DNA of 64,000 nt from Athripsodes cinereus (taxonomy: Eukaryota > Arthropoda > Insecta > Trichoptera > Leptoceridae): contig OX388321.1 in assembly GCA_947579605.1 (NCBI GenBank), positions 23,055,614-23,119,613 on the forward strand, written 5' to 3'. This document shows positions 29,955-40,250 of the stretch, piece by piece. The notes under the pieces were generated by a model, which did not search any database, was not told the origin of the DNA, and was given only the letters and a program-made list of their open reading frames with translations. A program made the position numbers and the translations under genes. Each line of letters opens with the position of its first letter. Positions within the stretch are counted from its first letter, which is position 1.

Positions 29955-30195
29955 AAGCGATTGTTGCATTTTTGAAGCCTGGCAAGGATCCATCCTAAAG
30001 TTCATCAAGTCGACCCATTACTTTGTCATGCTGCTTCTTGAAAATTTTGGAAATCATAATTAAATATAGAGTGGAAAGATTTCTGGAAAGTAATGATTTA
30101 CTCCCACTATGACAGTTTGGATTCAGAAGGGGTAGATCATGCATTGATAGCTTAAGAATTTTAGATAAGAATCTAGTAAAAATAACTAAATTTTC
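29955..30195 (+). pseudogene. LINE reverse transcriptase fragment (motifs upstream of the catalytic site)
   Basis: Plus frame: VAFLKPGKDPS, stop, then SSRPITLSCCFLKILEIIIK, RVERFLESNDLLPL, stop, QFGFRRGRSCIDSLRILDKN. This is the fingers region of Jockey-like reverse transcriptases (KPGKDP..YRPITLL..FLKILE, then FRxGRSxxD). Two stops and truncation before the FADD box. The minus-strand frame over it is a shadow. Confidence 0.85.
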
Positions 30196-30921
30196 TGTAT
30201 CAAGGTATTTACCCACCAGCCGCCTCTTCTAAATATTGTGATATTACACTATCATGATGTGGAAATTTCCATTGTTACCACTGCACTACACGTGTAGGTT
30301 CGCCGCCCGGTTCGTCGGTTCACTAGATCTCTTGGATGTTTCCCGCAGTTTCCACCATAGTTATAAGTAGATACCTCCTCATTAGATATTGATAAAATGA
30401 TTGAATATATGCAGTCAAAATGATTATTTCAAAAATAAACCAAGTCCATCTTACAAGTGTCAAAACATTTTGATGAAAGTTCTTTTTGGAATTTATTGTT
30501 AAAAGCTTAATTAATATGCCCCAGCAAACTTAAAATAAGCGTGTGCTTTTATTGTAACGTGAATTGGAAAAACAACAACTCAGCATCTCTCATTAATTCT
30601 TCTTCTTCTTCAACAGCTCTTCCACTTTCTCATTACTAGCTCAAATAATTTTTGTATTTAATTCTAATAATTATGTGTTATTTTGTAATAATTTGCTTAA
30701 AGATATTCTTATGCATCCGTAAAATTTAACCGTTAACCAAATATTAAGAAAAATTACACCTCTGTTCCAATTTCTTGTGACAAATATTTGTTCATTCAGA
30801 AAATAAAAGTTATGTCTAAAATCTAGTAATTCAGTACAGCATTATTCTGTACTATCGTCGTAGGTAATATTGGGGGAAAGATATCTATTATTTTGGAATT
30901 TTTCTAGCTTTTCTTTTAAAG
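30196..30921. other. No gene recognised
   Basis: Includes a GC-richer patch (30290-30360) without recognised identity; otherwise AT-rich. Confidence 0.4.
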
Positions 30922-30965
30922 TTGATCATTAACAAGCTTTCAAGAGCTTCCTCTCTCACTATCAG
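30922..30965 (-). ncRNA. Hammerhead-ribozyme-like motif (decayed core)
   Basis: Minus order: CUGAU-AG-U (expected CUGAUGAU), stem II GAGAG/CUCUU with AGGAAG loop, GAA, near-palindromic AGCUUGUU, A as cleavage base. Sister of the copy at 62198-62233 (same stem II and AGCUCUUGAAAGC word). The GA-to-AG change in the core should abolish cleavage. Confidence 0.5.
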
Positions 30966-32041
30966 AAATAATATGTTAAGTTTACGTTTTATGTACCACT
31001 TGAAAATTAAAAAAAAGTTAATCATGAAACTTCATCCTTTTTAAAATTAAAAAAAAACTATATTTGTATATACATGAACCCAATTACGATATAAATTATG
31101 AGTTTCTTACAATTTAAAATCTAGACTTAGTTAAAAAAAAATACATATTATTAGAAAATATATAACATGAAAAATTTGCTTTGTTTATTTTTTCCTACCG
31201 TGGGTTAACAAATTCTATCTTTTAATTATTCTACCTTTTAAACCACAATATTATCTTTTTACGAATAGATAAGTAGGTGGATAGGAAAAAGGATACTGTA
31301 TATAATCAGTATGTCCTTGTAAGCGCTTGTCAGATTTAACAAGTCCTGACAAAAAATACCATTAACCTTCACATAGACTTAAGGCTATTCAAATTACATC
31401 TTACCTAATGTTACAAAAACCATACTTGACTTGTTTTTTTTTTATTTAGAATTTTTATACGAAAGAATAGAAGCTAATGTTTTTCACATTGCCTAGAGCT
31501 GTGTAGTTACTTTAGAGGTACTTTACGTTCCATATACGTTGAACAAAAAAAAAGAAAATTGATTTTAAGTATGCGTATAATTTAAGAAAGTCAAAAGAAA
31601 TATGCGACTTATTTCAAACAAACTTTAAAAATCTAATTTATGTAATTTTTTTAAATTAGATTTGTTTTTTATTACAATCAATTATAGCTTTTTATATCAT
31701 AAATGATTCTATTTTCACCAAATTTTGTATATCATTCCAAAAACAACATCATTCGTAATTTTGGGTAGGAATGTACTAAAAAATATTTTTAACCAGATTA
31801 GTTTAGGCCAACATCTCTCAGAAAAAAAAATATCAAATTGACAAATAAGCACTTGGAGGTAGCCAGTTATTTCCTAAGATGTGACAAACATTTGAGGAAA
31901 ATATTTTAAAACTAACAACACCACGATTAAAATATTTTTGACAGATTGTCACAGTTACCCCGGAGCTATCTGCTATTTTTTCATGACACTGCATCAATTT
32001 TACAATTTTAATTAAAACTGTCAACCCTCTGTAATACTTTT
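30966..32041. other. No gene recognised
   Basis: Very AT-rich; no coding stretch or element end recognised. Confidence 0.45.
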
Positions 32042-32280
32042 ACCTCTATACTATCAGATAATGTCCCATAAATGGGGTAGCCAGCAGATTAACTGTAAGT
32101 AATCAACATGAAAATCTCTCTGCCAATAAAAAATATATACAAAAAAGGTGGCATGCATCATTGAATTGTTAATATTAATAATTGTTCTATGCGTCGAGTT
32201 TTAGGATCGTCTGCCTTTAATAGGATACACGAAGCTGTCCAGAAAGGTATAGGAGACCAATTTATTAATGGGCACTACTG
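32042..32280 (-). repeat. S3 repeat copy
   Basis: Starts at its 3' end with CTCTATACTATCAGATAATG, CCCATAAATGGGGTAGCC, AGCAGATTAACTG and a CTCTCTGCCAATAAAAA-like word. It ends with GGATCGTCTGCCTTTAATAG, a word found inverted in other S3 heads. Confidence 0.7.
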
Positions 32281-32324
32281 TACATAAGTGTGGTAATCCA
32301 CGGGATAATCTTCTTTACTTACTA

Positions 32325-32590
32325 ACTTACTTCCGATGGCCGAAAAGCCCTTGTAGGGCCTTTGCCTCCAAAACAATAGGTCTCCAAGCCTTTCTATCTT
32401 GAGCAACGGATTGCCAGTCGTCTTTAGCATTTAGTTCCTCTAGATCTCGGTTGATGCCATCTAACAATCTATGTCTTGGTTTTCCGTACGGTATTCTGCC
32501 CTTGGGTATACCCTGCAGAATACCATAACTCAACTTTTTTTCCAAATCTTGCAATGGCCAATCCAAGTCAATCTTTGAGATCTGATCTCA
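32325..32590 (-). mobile_element. LINE 3'-end fragment (further RTE-like family)
   Basis: The minus frame includes LSYGILQGIPKGRIPYGKPR, then LLDGINRDLEELNAKDDWQS, VAQDRKAWRPIVLEAKAL and QGLFGHRK. The pattern (GRxxYGxPRxRxxDxI...W..VAxDRxxWR..V..A) is the C-terminal end of RTE-like LINE ORF2. Open but truncated upstream, so not functional. Confidence 0.82.
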
Positions 32591-33006
32591 CTTGCGGTGA
32601 AAGGTAATCCTCTTTATCACAAAAATTTAAAAACCATAAAAAATGGTTAATGTTCATTTCGAAATCATCGCCTGACTTGTAAAACGAACGTATCTATCAG
32701 AGACGGGCCAAAGTGGATTATATAAATTACCCAGAGCGTAAAATTACACAGGAAATGAACCCTTTGTCCCAAACTCAGTGTTACCGTGGCATTGGTGGCG
32801 CTTAAATAGACTAGACCCGTTGCATACAATATTATCGGCTGTGTGTATTCACGTACATACGCTCTGAGTGTAAGATCAATAGATTTAGTACCTACCTACA
32901 TACATTTTCCATAATATAACGGACTCGTTCTATGTTGTTATACTACATACAAGGTACAAAATATTGCATTATCATGTTCCTCGCACAGTACCTATCTAGT
33001 GCTACC
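32591..33006. other. No gene recognised
   Basis: Mixed composition, no coding pattern. Contains words such as CAGAGACGGGCC without family match. Confidence 0.4.
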
Positions 33007-33009
33007 TAA

Positions 33010-33524
33010 TGGGGTGTTCACATTTGGCGAATATCGCCAGGCGAATTTCAAAATATAACGCCAGGCGAAAAAACAAAATTCGCCGTAGGTACGCCCATTG
33101 ATCGTCACACCCGATTTAGAAACGATCTGTCAGATGCGCTTTGATTTTGACACTGTTTTCAAAATGGCGTCGAGATGGAGATCGCGAAGTGTGTATTTTT
33201 AGTCGAAAATGTTATAGTAGATGTTATAAGGCGCCTTTTAATTAAGGAAACAAACGCCACAAACCATCAACAAAGATAACAGCTGTCACGAAGCGGGAAA
33301 CATCATAAAATTTATATGTTTTTACCATAGATACGAACGCCGCGCACATCTGCGCATGCGCGAATCGTTCAATCGGTCGAAAATGTTGGAAGGTGGTCAA
33401 CTCGAGACGATATCGTTTCTACTAGTTTTTATCGTTTCAGACTAGCTGTCATTTTGTTCACACGGTTCAAATGGCTGGCGATATTTTGGTGCCTGGCGAT
33501 ATTCGCCAAAGTGAGAACACCACA
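33010..33524. mobile_element. PIF/Harbinger-like MITE (515 bp)
   Basis: Ends TGGGGTGTTCACATTTGGCG and inverted TGTGGTGTTCTCACTTTGGC, each continuing into GAATATCGCCAGGC. TAA directly outside both ends. Subterminal GGCGA and TATCGCCAG words repeat inside. The centre is GC-richer (GCGCACATCTGCGCATGCGC) with no open frame. Confidence 0.88.
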
Positions 33525-33527
33525 TAA

Positions 33528-34257
33528 TACTGCATTGTCTGCTAACGAACGTTGACCATAATTTTATTACAACTCGCACTTTATGTGTTATTCTTCTTCA
33601 TTAATACAAGTCTTAAATGCATATTACTCAACAAACGGGTGTTAGAGAGAATGTAGTTCCCACATTTCTCGAAAATCGACTCTTTTTTTCACCCCTTCTT
33701 TCATTTAATTACCGGGTTAGTTAGAAGACATCGCATTTTATCGATAAACTCGCTCTCTGTTCATTGAATTGTGTAACTGATATTTTTATGATAATAATAA
33801 TAATAATAAAGCATGCAAAAAAAAACAGCATGCAGAAGGCCGTACTTCTATCGTCCACCAGGATAGTAAGAAGGTTTTTGTCCCTGTAGCTCTGTAAATG
33901 ATCTCCCGTGATTGTACTATTTCATAGAACATCATGGAAGAATCAACTCGAATAATGTTGGGGTTCTACATCTTGAATATACATTAATTTATTTTAATAT
34001 TTTATGGTTTTTGTTATTTAATGTTATTTTTAAATTTTATTGTTAATCTTATATTGTGTTCAAAATTTAGAATCAAATATTGTTTTGTTTTATAAATGAG
34101 ATATGAGATAATAATAATAATAATAAACTTTATTGTACAAAAATATTTGTATAAAAATAATAGCATTACAATAAGGTATAAACGAAAATTTTGGTACAAT
34201 GATACTTTGATTTGATTTGTAATATTGAAACCAATGTACAGTGAAGAATAAAATAAA
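33528..34257. other. No gene recognised
   Basis: AT-rich with ATA/AAT triplet runs at about 33792 and 34111. Nothing else. Confidence 0.45.
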
Positions 34258-34380
34258 TGAATAATTAATAAGTTCACATTCTTTTTCATCCGTTCGCTCC
34301 ACATGCAACTTGTTAACATGCATCCCATCCACAATATTCATCTCTCATACGCTCATTCTGCTAGTATCCTCATTCAAAAT
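34258..34380 (-). mobile_element. LINE-A internal fragment
   Basis: CATCCGTTCGCTCCACATG, AACTTGTTAACATGCATCC, CATCCACAATATTCATCTC and CTAGTATCCTCATTC translate on the minus strand as the NEDTSRM...VDGMHVNKLHVERTDE region, matching the LINE-A VNKLRWFGHVERM stretch with a deletion of the FGH part. Confidence 0.78.
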
Positions 34381-34911
34381 AAGTTTGTTGATTTGTTGGC
34401 TATATATATATATATATGCAATTTCACACCTATATAATTTGGCTGTATGTATGATGATGGCATAAACAATGCACGAAAACCAACCGGACCTGGAAAATCA
34501 AAACACAAATGAGATTTACACTGCAACGCGATACCGCAAATTGCTCTGCAATTATTAATTACCATCACCGATTGAATTTATGGCGGTGTGCAAGAGTGAA
34601 TATTGGAATATGACATTATATATATTATATTGCATCGATTGGATATGAATAGAACTCAGATAGCTGTAAAATTGACAAATGAAATCGATCAAAACAACAC
34701 AATATTATATAGGTATAAAGCATTTGATCGACTTAACAACAAATTCAAATATTTTTTTATTTTTAGTAAAATTTACAACTTAATAATATTATATACACAC
34801 CTTATTACTAAAAAAAACACATTTATTACATATTTGACCCTCAAAATTGAGCATTAAAACATTATATAAAGAGATTTAATATCATTTTGAATTCACTGTG
34901 TCGGTGTTTAG
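34381..34911. other. No gene recognised
   Basis: (TA)n near 34400. No assigned content; the plus frame at 34603-34857 is Ile/Lys/Asn-rich chance coding. Confidence 0.45.
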
Positions 34912-34977
34912 GTAGTAGAATTCCATATCGAAAAATAAAACAGGTGTTTTATTCTACTAAAGATTTATTTTGTGAGA

Positions 34978-35010
34978 GAGACGTCTTTCGTCTTATGAGG
35001 ACATTGTCAA
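34978..35010 (-). ncRNA. Hammerhead-ribozyme-like motif, left arm
   Basis: Mirror image of the right-arm motif: UUGACAA core, stem II GUC/GAC, GAA, palindromic AGACGUCU, C. Same core as the 15939-15971 copy. Confidence 0.5.
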
Positions 35011-35033
35011 TCCTCGACATTGTCAATCGAGGA

Positions 35034-35066
35034 TTGACAATGTCCTCATAAGACGAAAGACGTCTC
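35034..35066 (+). ncRNA. Hammerhead-ribozyme-like motif, right arm
   Basis: UUGACAA (35034-35040), U, GUC-CUCAUAA-GAC, GAA (35055-35057), AGACGUCU (35058-35065), C at 35066. Positions 3 and 8 are U and A, a conserved pair replacing C-G. A transcript through both arms would instead fold into the long hairpin, which competes with the ribozyme fold. Confidence 0.55.
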
Positions 35067-35139
35067 TCACACAAAATAAATCTTTAGTAGAATAAAACAC
35101 CTGTTTTATTTTTCGATCATTTTGAATGTATTATTTTTA

Positions 35140-35400
35140 TTTATTAACGTGAAGAGAACATTTTGAGCATTTATTACATGCAGTCAGTTCCTCCATTTCC
35201 TTCCACACCATTCGATCCTGCGCCGTCTGCATCCAGTTGACCATAGCGTGTTGGTTGAGTGATATCATCCCTCCACCGCACTAGGGATCTTCCGCGGATC
35301 CTGGTTGTCGCTGGTGGTTTCTAAGACGTAATAGACCTTGGTAATTTGTCATCTGGGCTTCTGGCTATGTGTCTCGCCCTTTTCCAATTATAACCACCTC
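35140..35400. repeat. Dispersed repeat with CTCCATTTCCTTCCACACCA word
   Basis: CATTTATTACATGCAGTCAG then TCCTCCATTTCCTTCCACAC and CATTCGATCCTGC recur at 56910-57075 in the same order (GCAGTCAGTCAG, CCATTTACTTCCACACCATT). The first part is S3-like. The longer second part here resembles the GGCCTCCTCC-type insect repeat. No coding frame. Confidence 0.65.
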
Positions 35401-35764
35401 ACTTTTAAGAAAATATGTGGTATTATTGTAAAAAAAAGAGCATTGAAATCATAGGTAATTTTATTTCATCACATCTCTTCATCTTTTACAAATGCTGACT
35501 GTGTTAAAAAATATATAGATCATCCTCTCTTTTCATAAGAGGAAACCTTCTGGATCTATGGTGTACCACAGTGATAAATTGAATATTATGTTATCTCATA
35601 TTTATTCCTAACAGTATATGTAAATTAAATCATGACTTTGTATTTATTTACCATTATCTCAGCGATGCATCCAAATTTGGATAAGTTCTCGTTTCTGTTG
35701 ATGTTGCCTTTTCTAAACTTTATATGGTAGTTTCTGTGTTAAATTTACACATATTCTTCACCTT
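35401..35764. other. No gene recognised
   Basis: AT-rich; nothing assigned. Confidence 0.45.
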
Positions 35765-35970
35765 TAAATTCCCTGCCAGGTCCCCTCGACGTTGGGAATC
35801 ACTCTGGTATAGGCTTCTCGGTCCTGCGCTCTTTGGGACAACTTCTCAAAACCTCTCATTCCAGTCCAGTCTCGTTTAATCCACAGCCACGATGTCTGCC
35901 TTCAGCCAGCCCCCCGGCGTCCCTCTATTTTGCCTGTCATGATCAACCGCAGAATGTGGTATTTTTCTCC
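35765..35970 (-). mobile_element. LINE-B 3'-end fragment
   Basis: The minus strand encodes LIMTGKIEGRRGAG, stop, RQTSWLW, RDWTGMRGFEKLSQRAQDRE and VIPNVEGTWQG. It is the same C-terminal end as at 8925-9122 (GKIExRRGxG...W.GMRG.E.L.RA..R). One stop and several changes; pseudogene. Confidence 0.83.
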
Positions 35971-36539
35971 GTATTACACATATATATAACATAATATTAC
36001 AATGGTCAGTATTGTAAAAAAAAAAATTAACATTACCGACTATATTTGAATGTATTGAGATGAAACTCAAACTAATAATATTATTCACAAATTAAGTAAT
36101 GTGAATCTTTTCGTAACGTTCGAATCATTAATTCAGTTAAATGACAGTTTAAGGGCATTGTTCGTAACGTTTATTAAGATTCTATTGAGTTTGAAACAAT
36201 ACAAATAAGATTAACATAGAGGGTTGGTTAGTGAAGCGTTACAAATAAGGTAAAATCGTGAGACGTCACTATTAATCACTATCGCTACTGCTACCAGCTT
36301 ATTATCTCCAAGTAGGTAGGTACCCGCAAGAGATGTAATGAATTGTGATTTTGAATAGATAATTCTAACTACGAGTGTTCTGCATTAAGATTTATAGTAA
36401 TGAAATTTTGAATGGACGTATTTATTTTATGAGCGTTTTTTAATTCAATTTCATGAACCAGTCACTTCTATTCACAGAGCCTTTGCACAATTTTCATGCC
36501 TTATATTATAAAAGATGAACAAAATTAAAACACTATTTT
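35971..36539. other. No gene recognised
   Basis: AT-rich; no repeat or coding content recognised. Confidence 0.45.
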
Positions 36540-36545
36540 ATTCCA

Positions 36546-36578
36546 CTACGTTTTCAACTGCAATGTAATCATCATCAG
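36546..36578 (-). ncRNA. Hammerhead-like motif (degenerate 3' half)
   Basis: Minus order: intact CUGAUGA, U, weak stem II GAUU/AGUU, GAA, then AACGUAG where a palindrome AACGUU plus H17 is expected. Downstream GTGGAATAAAATAG fits the shared segment of the other copies. Confidence 0.4.
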
Positions 36579-36699
36579 TAACAACAACACAATACTAAAA
36601 TCATAATCAAAGACAAAATAATAATTAAATATTTAATGGAGGAGTGGTTACAGTTGGTAGGGGATGTGTGGAGAGTGGGGGTGATGAGTTGATTCAGGA

Positions 36700-36985
36700 G
36701 TTTCCTTATCATCATCATCGCCCTCAACGCTCCTCTCGGGAGCACAGGGCAGAAACCAGCCTCCTCCATTCAGAGTGTCTCTGTGCCAATTGCGTCACCT
36801 CTTCCCACGACATTCCTTGCGCTCTGATATCGTTGTCATAGGAACGGTGTATTGTGAAAGAGGGACGCCCGGGCCTACGGAACCCCTGCGGACGGAAGAA
36901 CAGTGCTCTTTTTGGCCAACTATCATTGGGCATTCTCAAAACATGTCCCAGCCAGGACTATCGTCTCTCTTGTATTACGGAGATT
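36700..36985 (-). mobile_element. LINE-D 3'-end fragment
   Basis: The minus frame contains RPQGFRRPGRPSFTIHRSYD, NDIRAQGMSWEEVTQLAQ, and HSEWRRLVSALCSREE followed by R-stop, then a (GAT)n tail. It is the C-terminal end of an RTE-like LINE (RxxGRPxxxxxDxxxxD...W..xxxxAxxRxxWR). Other pieces are at 37080-37140, 52585-52760 and 63080-63250. Best LINE-D copy here; N-terminal part absent. Confidence 0.88.
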
Positions 36986-37079
36986 ACAGGTCTCTGCTGG
37001 GTGCGCCGGCGCACAGCATCTTCGTTTACTTATATAATGCTGAAATTATTTTAATTTTCAGTTGAGTCAACTCTTGTCA

Positions 37080-37140
37080 CGAAATTCTTAGCGATCTGAA
37101 ATTGTTATTATAGGAACGGTATATTGTAAAAGACTTAAAT
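37080..37140 (-). mobile_element. LINE-D short fragment
   Basis: GCGATCTGAAATTGTTATTA then TAGGAACGGTATATTGTAAA matches the CTCTGATATCGTTGTCATAG...GAACGGTGTATTGTGAAAG stretch of the preceding copy. Confidence 0.65.
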
Positions 37141-37584
37141 CCATGTCGTCAGAACCCACTTGTTGAACGGATCAACCCACACTTAGGCCTGAATTTCCTA
37201 TTCGACAGGGTTTTATTTTTTTTTTTTCACAATATTTACTAAATCAAACAGTTGGTAACATAATAAATGTTAACAAAATATACATTTTATAGTAGTACTT
37301 TTCATATATATATATTTTTTATTTATATGTACAAAAATAACAAAATCTGGCCCCAGACAGCATTCAATATTGAAATCGGCAAAGATCCTAAATAAATTTA
37401 CCAGATATGTTTAAGTCTTTATAAAAAACATCAAAGGTAATTTTGTTTTTATTAGGTATTTATCAAAATGTCGTGGTTAGATGGAAGAAAGCACTTCATA
37501 GTGAAAATCTCACCACTGCATAATATCGTCCTAGTACCTATTTTGAATTTTAAATTTTGTATTGTTTTGTTAACAACTGGAAGA
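37141..37584. other. No gene recognised
   Basis: T-run near 37210-37227; no gene recognised. Confidence 0.45.
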
Positions 37585-37680
37585 CAAAAACAAAGGGTAG
37601 GCGAGAGTGGAAGAGACAACTGGATTCCGCCAAGGCCCACCTAGGGCTGTCGAGCTCATGATGATGATGATTATTTTGTT
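37585..37680 (+). mobile_element. LINE 3'-end fragment (RTE-like)
   Basis: AGAGTGGAAGAGACAACTGG and CCGCCAAGGCCCACCTAGG encode a WKRQLDSAKAHLGL-like C-terminus (in pieces), closing GCTCATGATGATGATGATT, a GAT-type tail. Confidence 0.72.
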
Positions 37681-37904
37681 TACACTGTTACATAATGATG
37701 ATGAATAAATAAATGAATCTCTTGCACCGAATCTCTAGTGGGGTATATAGAAAAAGCTTTTTCATGGAAACAACTGTCAAATCCTTCATGCTCATCCATT
37801 TGATAATGTGAATGCTTCGCTTTGATAACTTGTTATTAACAAATTAGTTGTACAAAGTAAACATTAAACCATAGAGCCCTGAAATACGAAAAGCAATTCT
37901 TAAA

Positions 37905-38195
37905 TCCTTATGGCAATTAATATCAACAATATGGCACCTCAGTCACTTTCTAAGCTCTGTGTTCTCAAAACACTTTCAAGTAGACCTCTTCACTCAGCTA
38001 AAACATCCACCAACATGCTGGACGAAAACAATAGAGCAAACAAGTCCTGTTTATATAATGGGGCTTTTGGCGTCGCAGGACCCATCATCTGGAACCGACT
38101 TCCCGAGGACCTCCGTAAAAACCAATCGATAACAACGTTCAGGAGCAAGTTGAAGACATCGCTCTTTCAACATAATTTCCTGCGCCCTTGAGATG
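37905..38195 (+). pseudogene. LINE ORF2 C-terminus (CR1/Jockey-like)
   Basis: Plus frame ending AFGVAGPIIWNRLPEDLRKN, QSITTFRSKLKTSLFQHNF, stop. The pattern GPxxWNxLPxxxRxxxSxxxFKxKLKxxL is the universal C-terminal end of CR1/Jockey-type LINE reverse transcriptases. Open for 93 codons but without the catalytic domain. Confidence 0.88.
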
Positions 38196-39107
38196 GATGT
38201 TCCATTCAACATCGCTGAATAATATTCCAACATTGAAATTCCATGCATAAACATAAATTATCTCGTTTACATTACGTAACGAGTACAGTGAACACAATTT
38301 ATAGATTGAATGATAATAAAATTGATTAATTCGGTTTGCTAATAAAAGCAAATGTCATTGGTCTTTTGTGATGATCAAATCGGTAGTGTCTCTATCACGA
38401 TGTATCTTGTTGTTTTAAAATCTCAAAGCACAAACTTGCGGTAGTCGTACCTATGTACGAAATTTTATTGCTCGTAAACATTTTATTGCCAATGAATTAA
38501 TTCGGCTTTTATATTGAACCACCCAATACTTGAGTATTTAACGCACGCACTGCCATCGAATCACTTTATTTTTTCCGATGAGTAAACAGAATCTCTCTTT
38601 CTCATTCACCCCTTCCTTTCAAACAACGCAAATATTGACATTCGAATGTGTTTTGTTTTTATTCGAATTCGTAAAAAGAACATTGTATGAGTTTCATTAC
38701 ATCGATACAAAAAAAAATGTTAATTCAATACCCGTCTATATTTTTATTCTGTGAGTTTTAAAATATAATTGGATTTATTTTTGACTGTCGTAACATACAT
38801 AATATAACATACTCACTCAACAAATATTCATCTTCTTTCACTGTTCAGGTTGCTAGAATTTAGAAGAATCTTGCCACAGCTATAAGGAATTCAAACTCCT
38901 TCGCATATTTTTAAAGTAAAATAAAACCCCAAAGGCGTTTCGTTAATAACCCAGTCACTACCCAAAATTTTCTTTCATAGAATTAATGGATCGTTGTGGA
39001 TCTTATACGTGATCATAATAAAATAAAATTTAAATTTATTTATTTATTATTCATATATAGGTACCTAGATATTATATACATTTTTATAGTATTTTTTTAT
39101 TCTGACT
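38196..39107. other. No gene recognised
   Basis: AT-rich. No coding match and no repeat end found. Confidence 0.45.
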
Positions 39108-39250
39108 CCCTAGACAAACCGCATTTGGCGATTGACTACAAAAGAGTTTTCGACAATAATCGCAACAATACCTAACGCATTATTACTCGGTATATTGTAG
39201 GTAGATTGTCGAAAAGTCAGTAGTCGATCGCCAAGGCGGTTTGTCAAGGT
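39108..39250. mobile_element. Short palindromic MITE (about 140 bp)
   Basis: TAGACAAACCGCATTTGGCG and its inverse CGCCAAGGCGGTTTGTC bound a spacer with TTTTCGACAATAATCGCAAC and TAGATTGTCGAAAAG, themselves inverted. The same element forms the centre of the giant palindrome at 60199-60712. Confidence 0.82.
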
Positions 39251-39791
39251 ACCCCGAGGGTCTTGTAAAACAATGTCACACTTATATGCAAATATGTTAA
39301 AAAAGATTGCCTCCAGACAATCAGCACGCCTATTGTATGTATATATTATTACAAAAATAAAGAGTTTGTCATTTATCTGGACAATTCATCCAGATCAAGC
39401 AATTTATAATTACTTAGGCAACGAGACATGCCTATACGAGTATATAATTCACCAAACTCACATTTATGCAACAGTCGGACCCAAGACTTTTAAGAAAAGG
39501 GCAGTTTCAAAATGAGAGAAAATTTGCCGAAGGACATTTTTCACTTTGCTCAAAACGAGAATCGACGCAAAGGCACCACGCCAGCTTTCTTTTTCGGCCG
39601 TCGATTAAAAAAAGGTCGGCTAATAAGTCTGTGATTTGTTATTACGTCACCTGTAATTATACACATTTAAGCATTAATTATCGTGTCCGACATTCCAACG
39701 AATATTATGGAAATCCAAAAATTATACTTAGGTTATCAAAACTACTAAACAAAGCATTATTTAGTAAAATTTAATGTTTAACTTTACTTTT
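39251..39791. other. No gene recognised
   Basis: Two overlapping plus frames of 80 and 102 codons (39273-39774) show no motif known to me. Confidence 0.35.
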
Positions 39792-40010
39792 TGGGTCCGG
39801 ACTTTAGTTTTTGCCACTCCAGTATTCAGCGACGTATATCGCCTTGTCATTCGCCATTAATAGATCACTCTCATTACATGCATTCCGCATCAGCGGGCAT
39901 TGCAATAAATGAGAATCACTCTGCACCTCCCCACAGTCGCAGCTAGTGTCCTCCTCATCCAAAAAGCCCCACCTCCGCTGTTTACTTTTGCACCTAGTCA
40001 CCCCAACCCT
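39792..40010 (-). pseudogene. LINE ORF2 C-terminus (CDCG type)
   Basis: Minus frame: GVTRCKSKQRRWGFLDEEDT, SCDCGEVQSDSHLLQCPLMR, and AIYVAEYWSGKN-stop. Zinc-knuckle-like C-x-C-G...H-L-L-x-C-P. The same 3' end is at 22043-22122. The open frame runs on upstream into a SINE head by chance. Confidence 0.83.
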
Positions 40011-40011
40011 T

Positions 40012-40088
40012 AGCCTATGCCCTGACCGGTAATCGAACTCGAAACCTCGTGACTCAAAGGCAAGAGCACCTTTGCGCCACACCAGCCG
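40012..40088 (-). repeat. SINE2 tRNA-like head (orphan)
   Basis: Minus strand: TGGCGCAAAGGTGCTCTTGC, TTTGAGTCACGAGG, then box-B-like GAGTTCGATTACCGG. It lacks the SINE2 body and sits directly upstream of the LINE C-terminus, an end-to-end junction. Confidence 0.75.
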
Positions 40089-40117
40089 TCTTAATACATA
40101 TTATTATACAATATTAC

Positions 40118-40250
40118 ATCTTAATACGCACCATACCTTCTGCGTGGCTGGTCCGTTACTGTGGAACAAAATTCCATATGATTTATGTACAAGCTTTGGA
40201 AAGTGTGGAGGTGTTTAAGTTACGTAAAGGACCATATCATTCATGACTCT
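40118..40250 (+). pseudogene. LINE ORF2 C-terminus (CR1/Jockey-like), decayed
   Basis: Reads FCVAGPLLWNKIPYDL, then frameshifts within a SFGKCGGV-like segment; it carries the same GPxxWNxxP signature as 37905-38195. Confidence 0.7.

Larger units (their letters stand above)
34912..35117. repeat. Near-perfect 190-bp foldback with hammerhead motifs
   Basis: Arms 34927-35016 and 35028-35117 are inverses over 90 bases with one mismatch (GTGA against GTGT) and an 11-base loop ACATTGTCAAT. Each arm carries one hammerhead-like motif. The left flank GGTAGTAGAATTCCATAT also precedes the single-arm relative at 15850-15985 but is not repeated on the right, so the palindrome came from inverted duplication of a pre-existing repeat. 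Confidence 0.93.

Noticed and set aside
34090..34341. Two overlapping minus frames of 83 and 106 codons
   Set aside because: AT-rich chance frames whose N-terminal part is a LINE-A fragment; no independent motif.
36644..37065. Three plus-strand frames with balanced composition
   Set aside because: All are shadows of the minus-strand LINE-D C-terminus.
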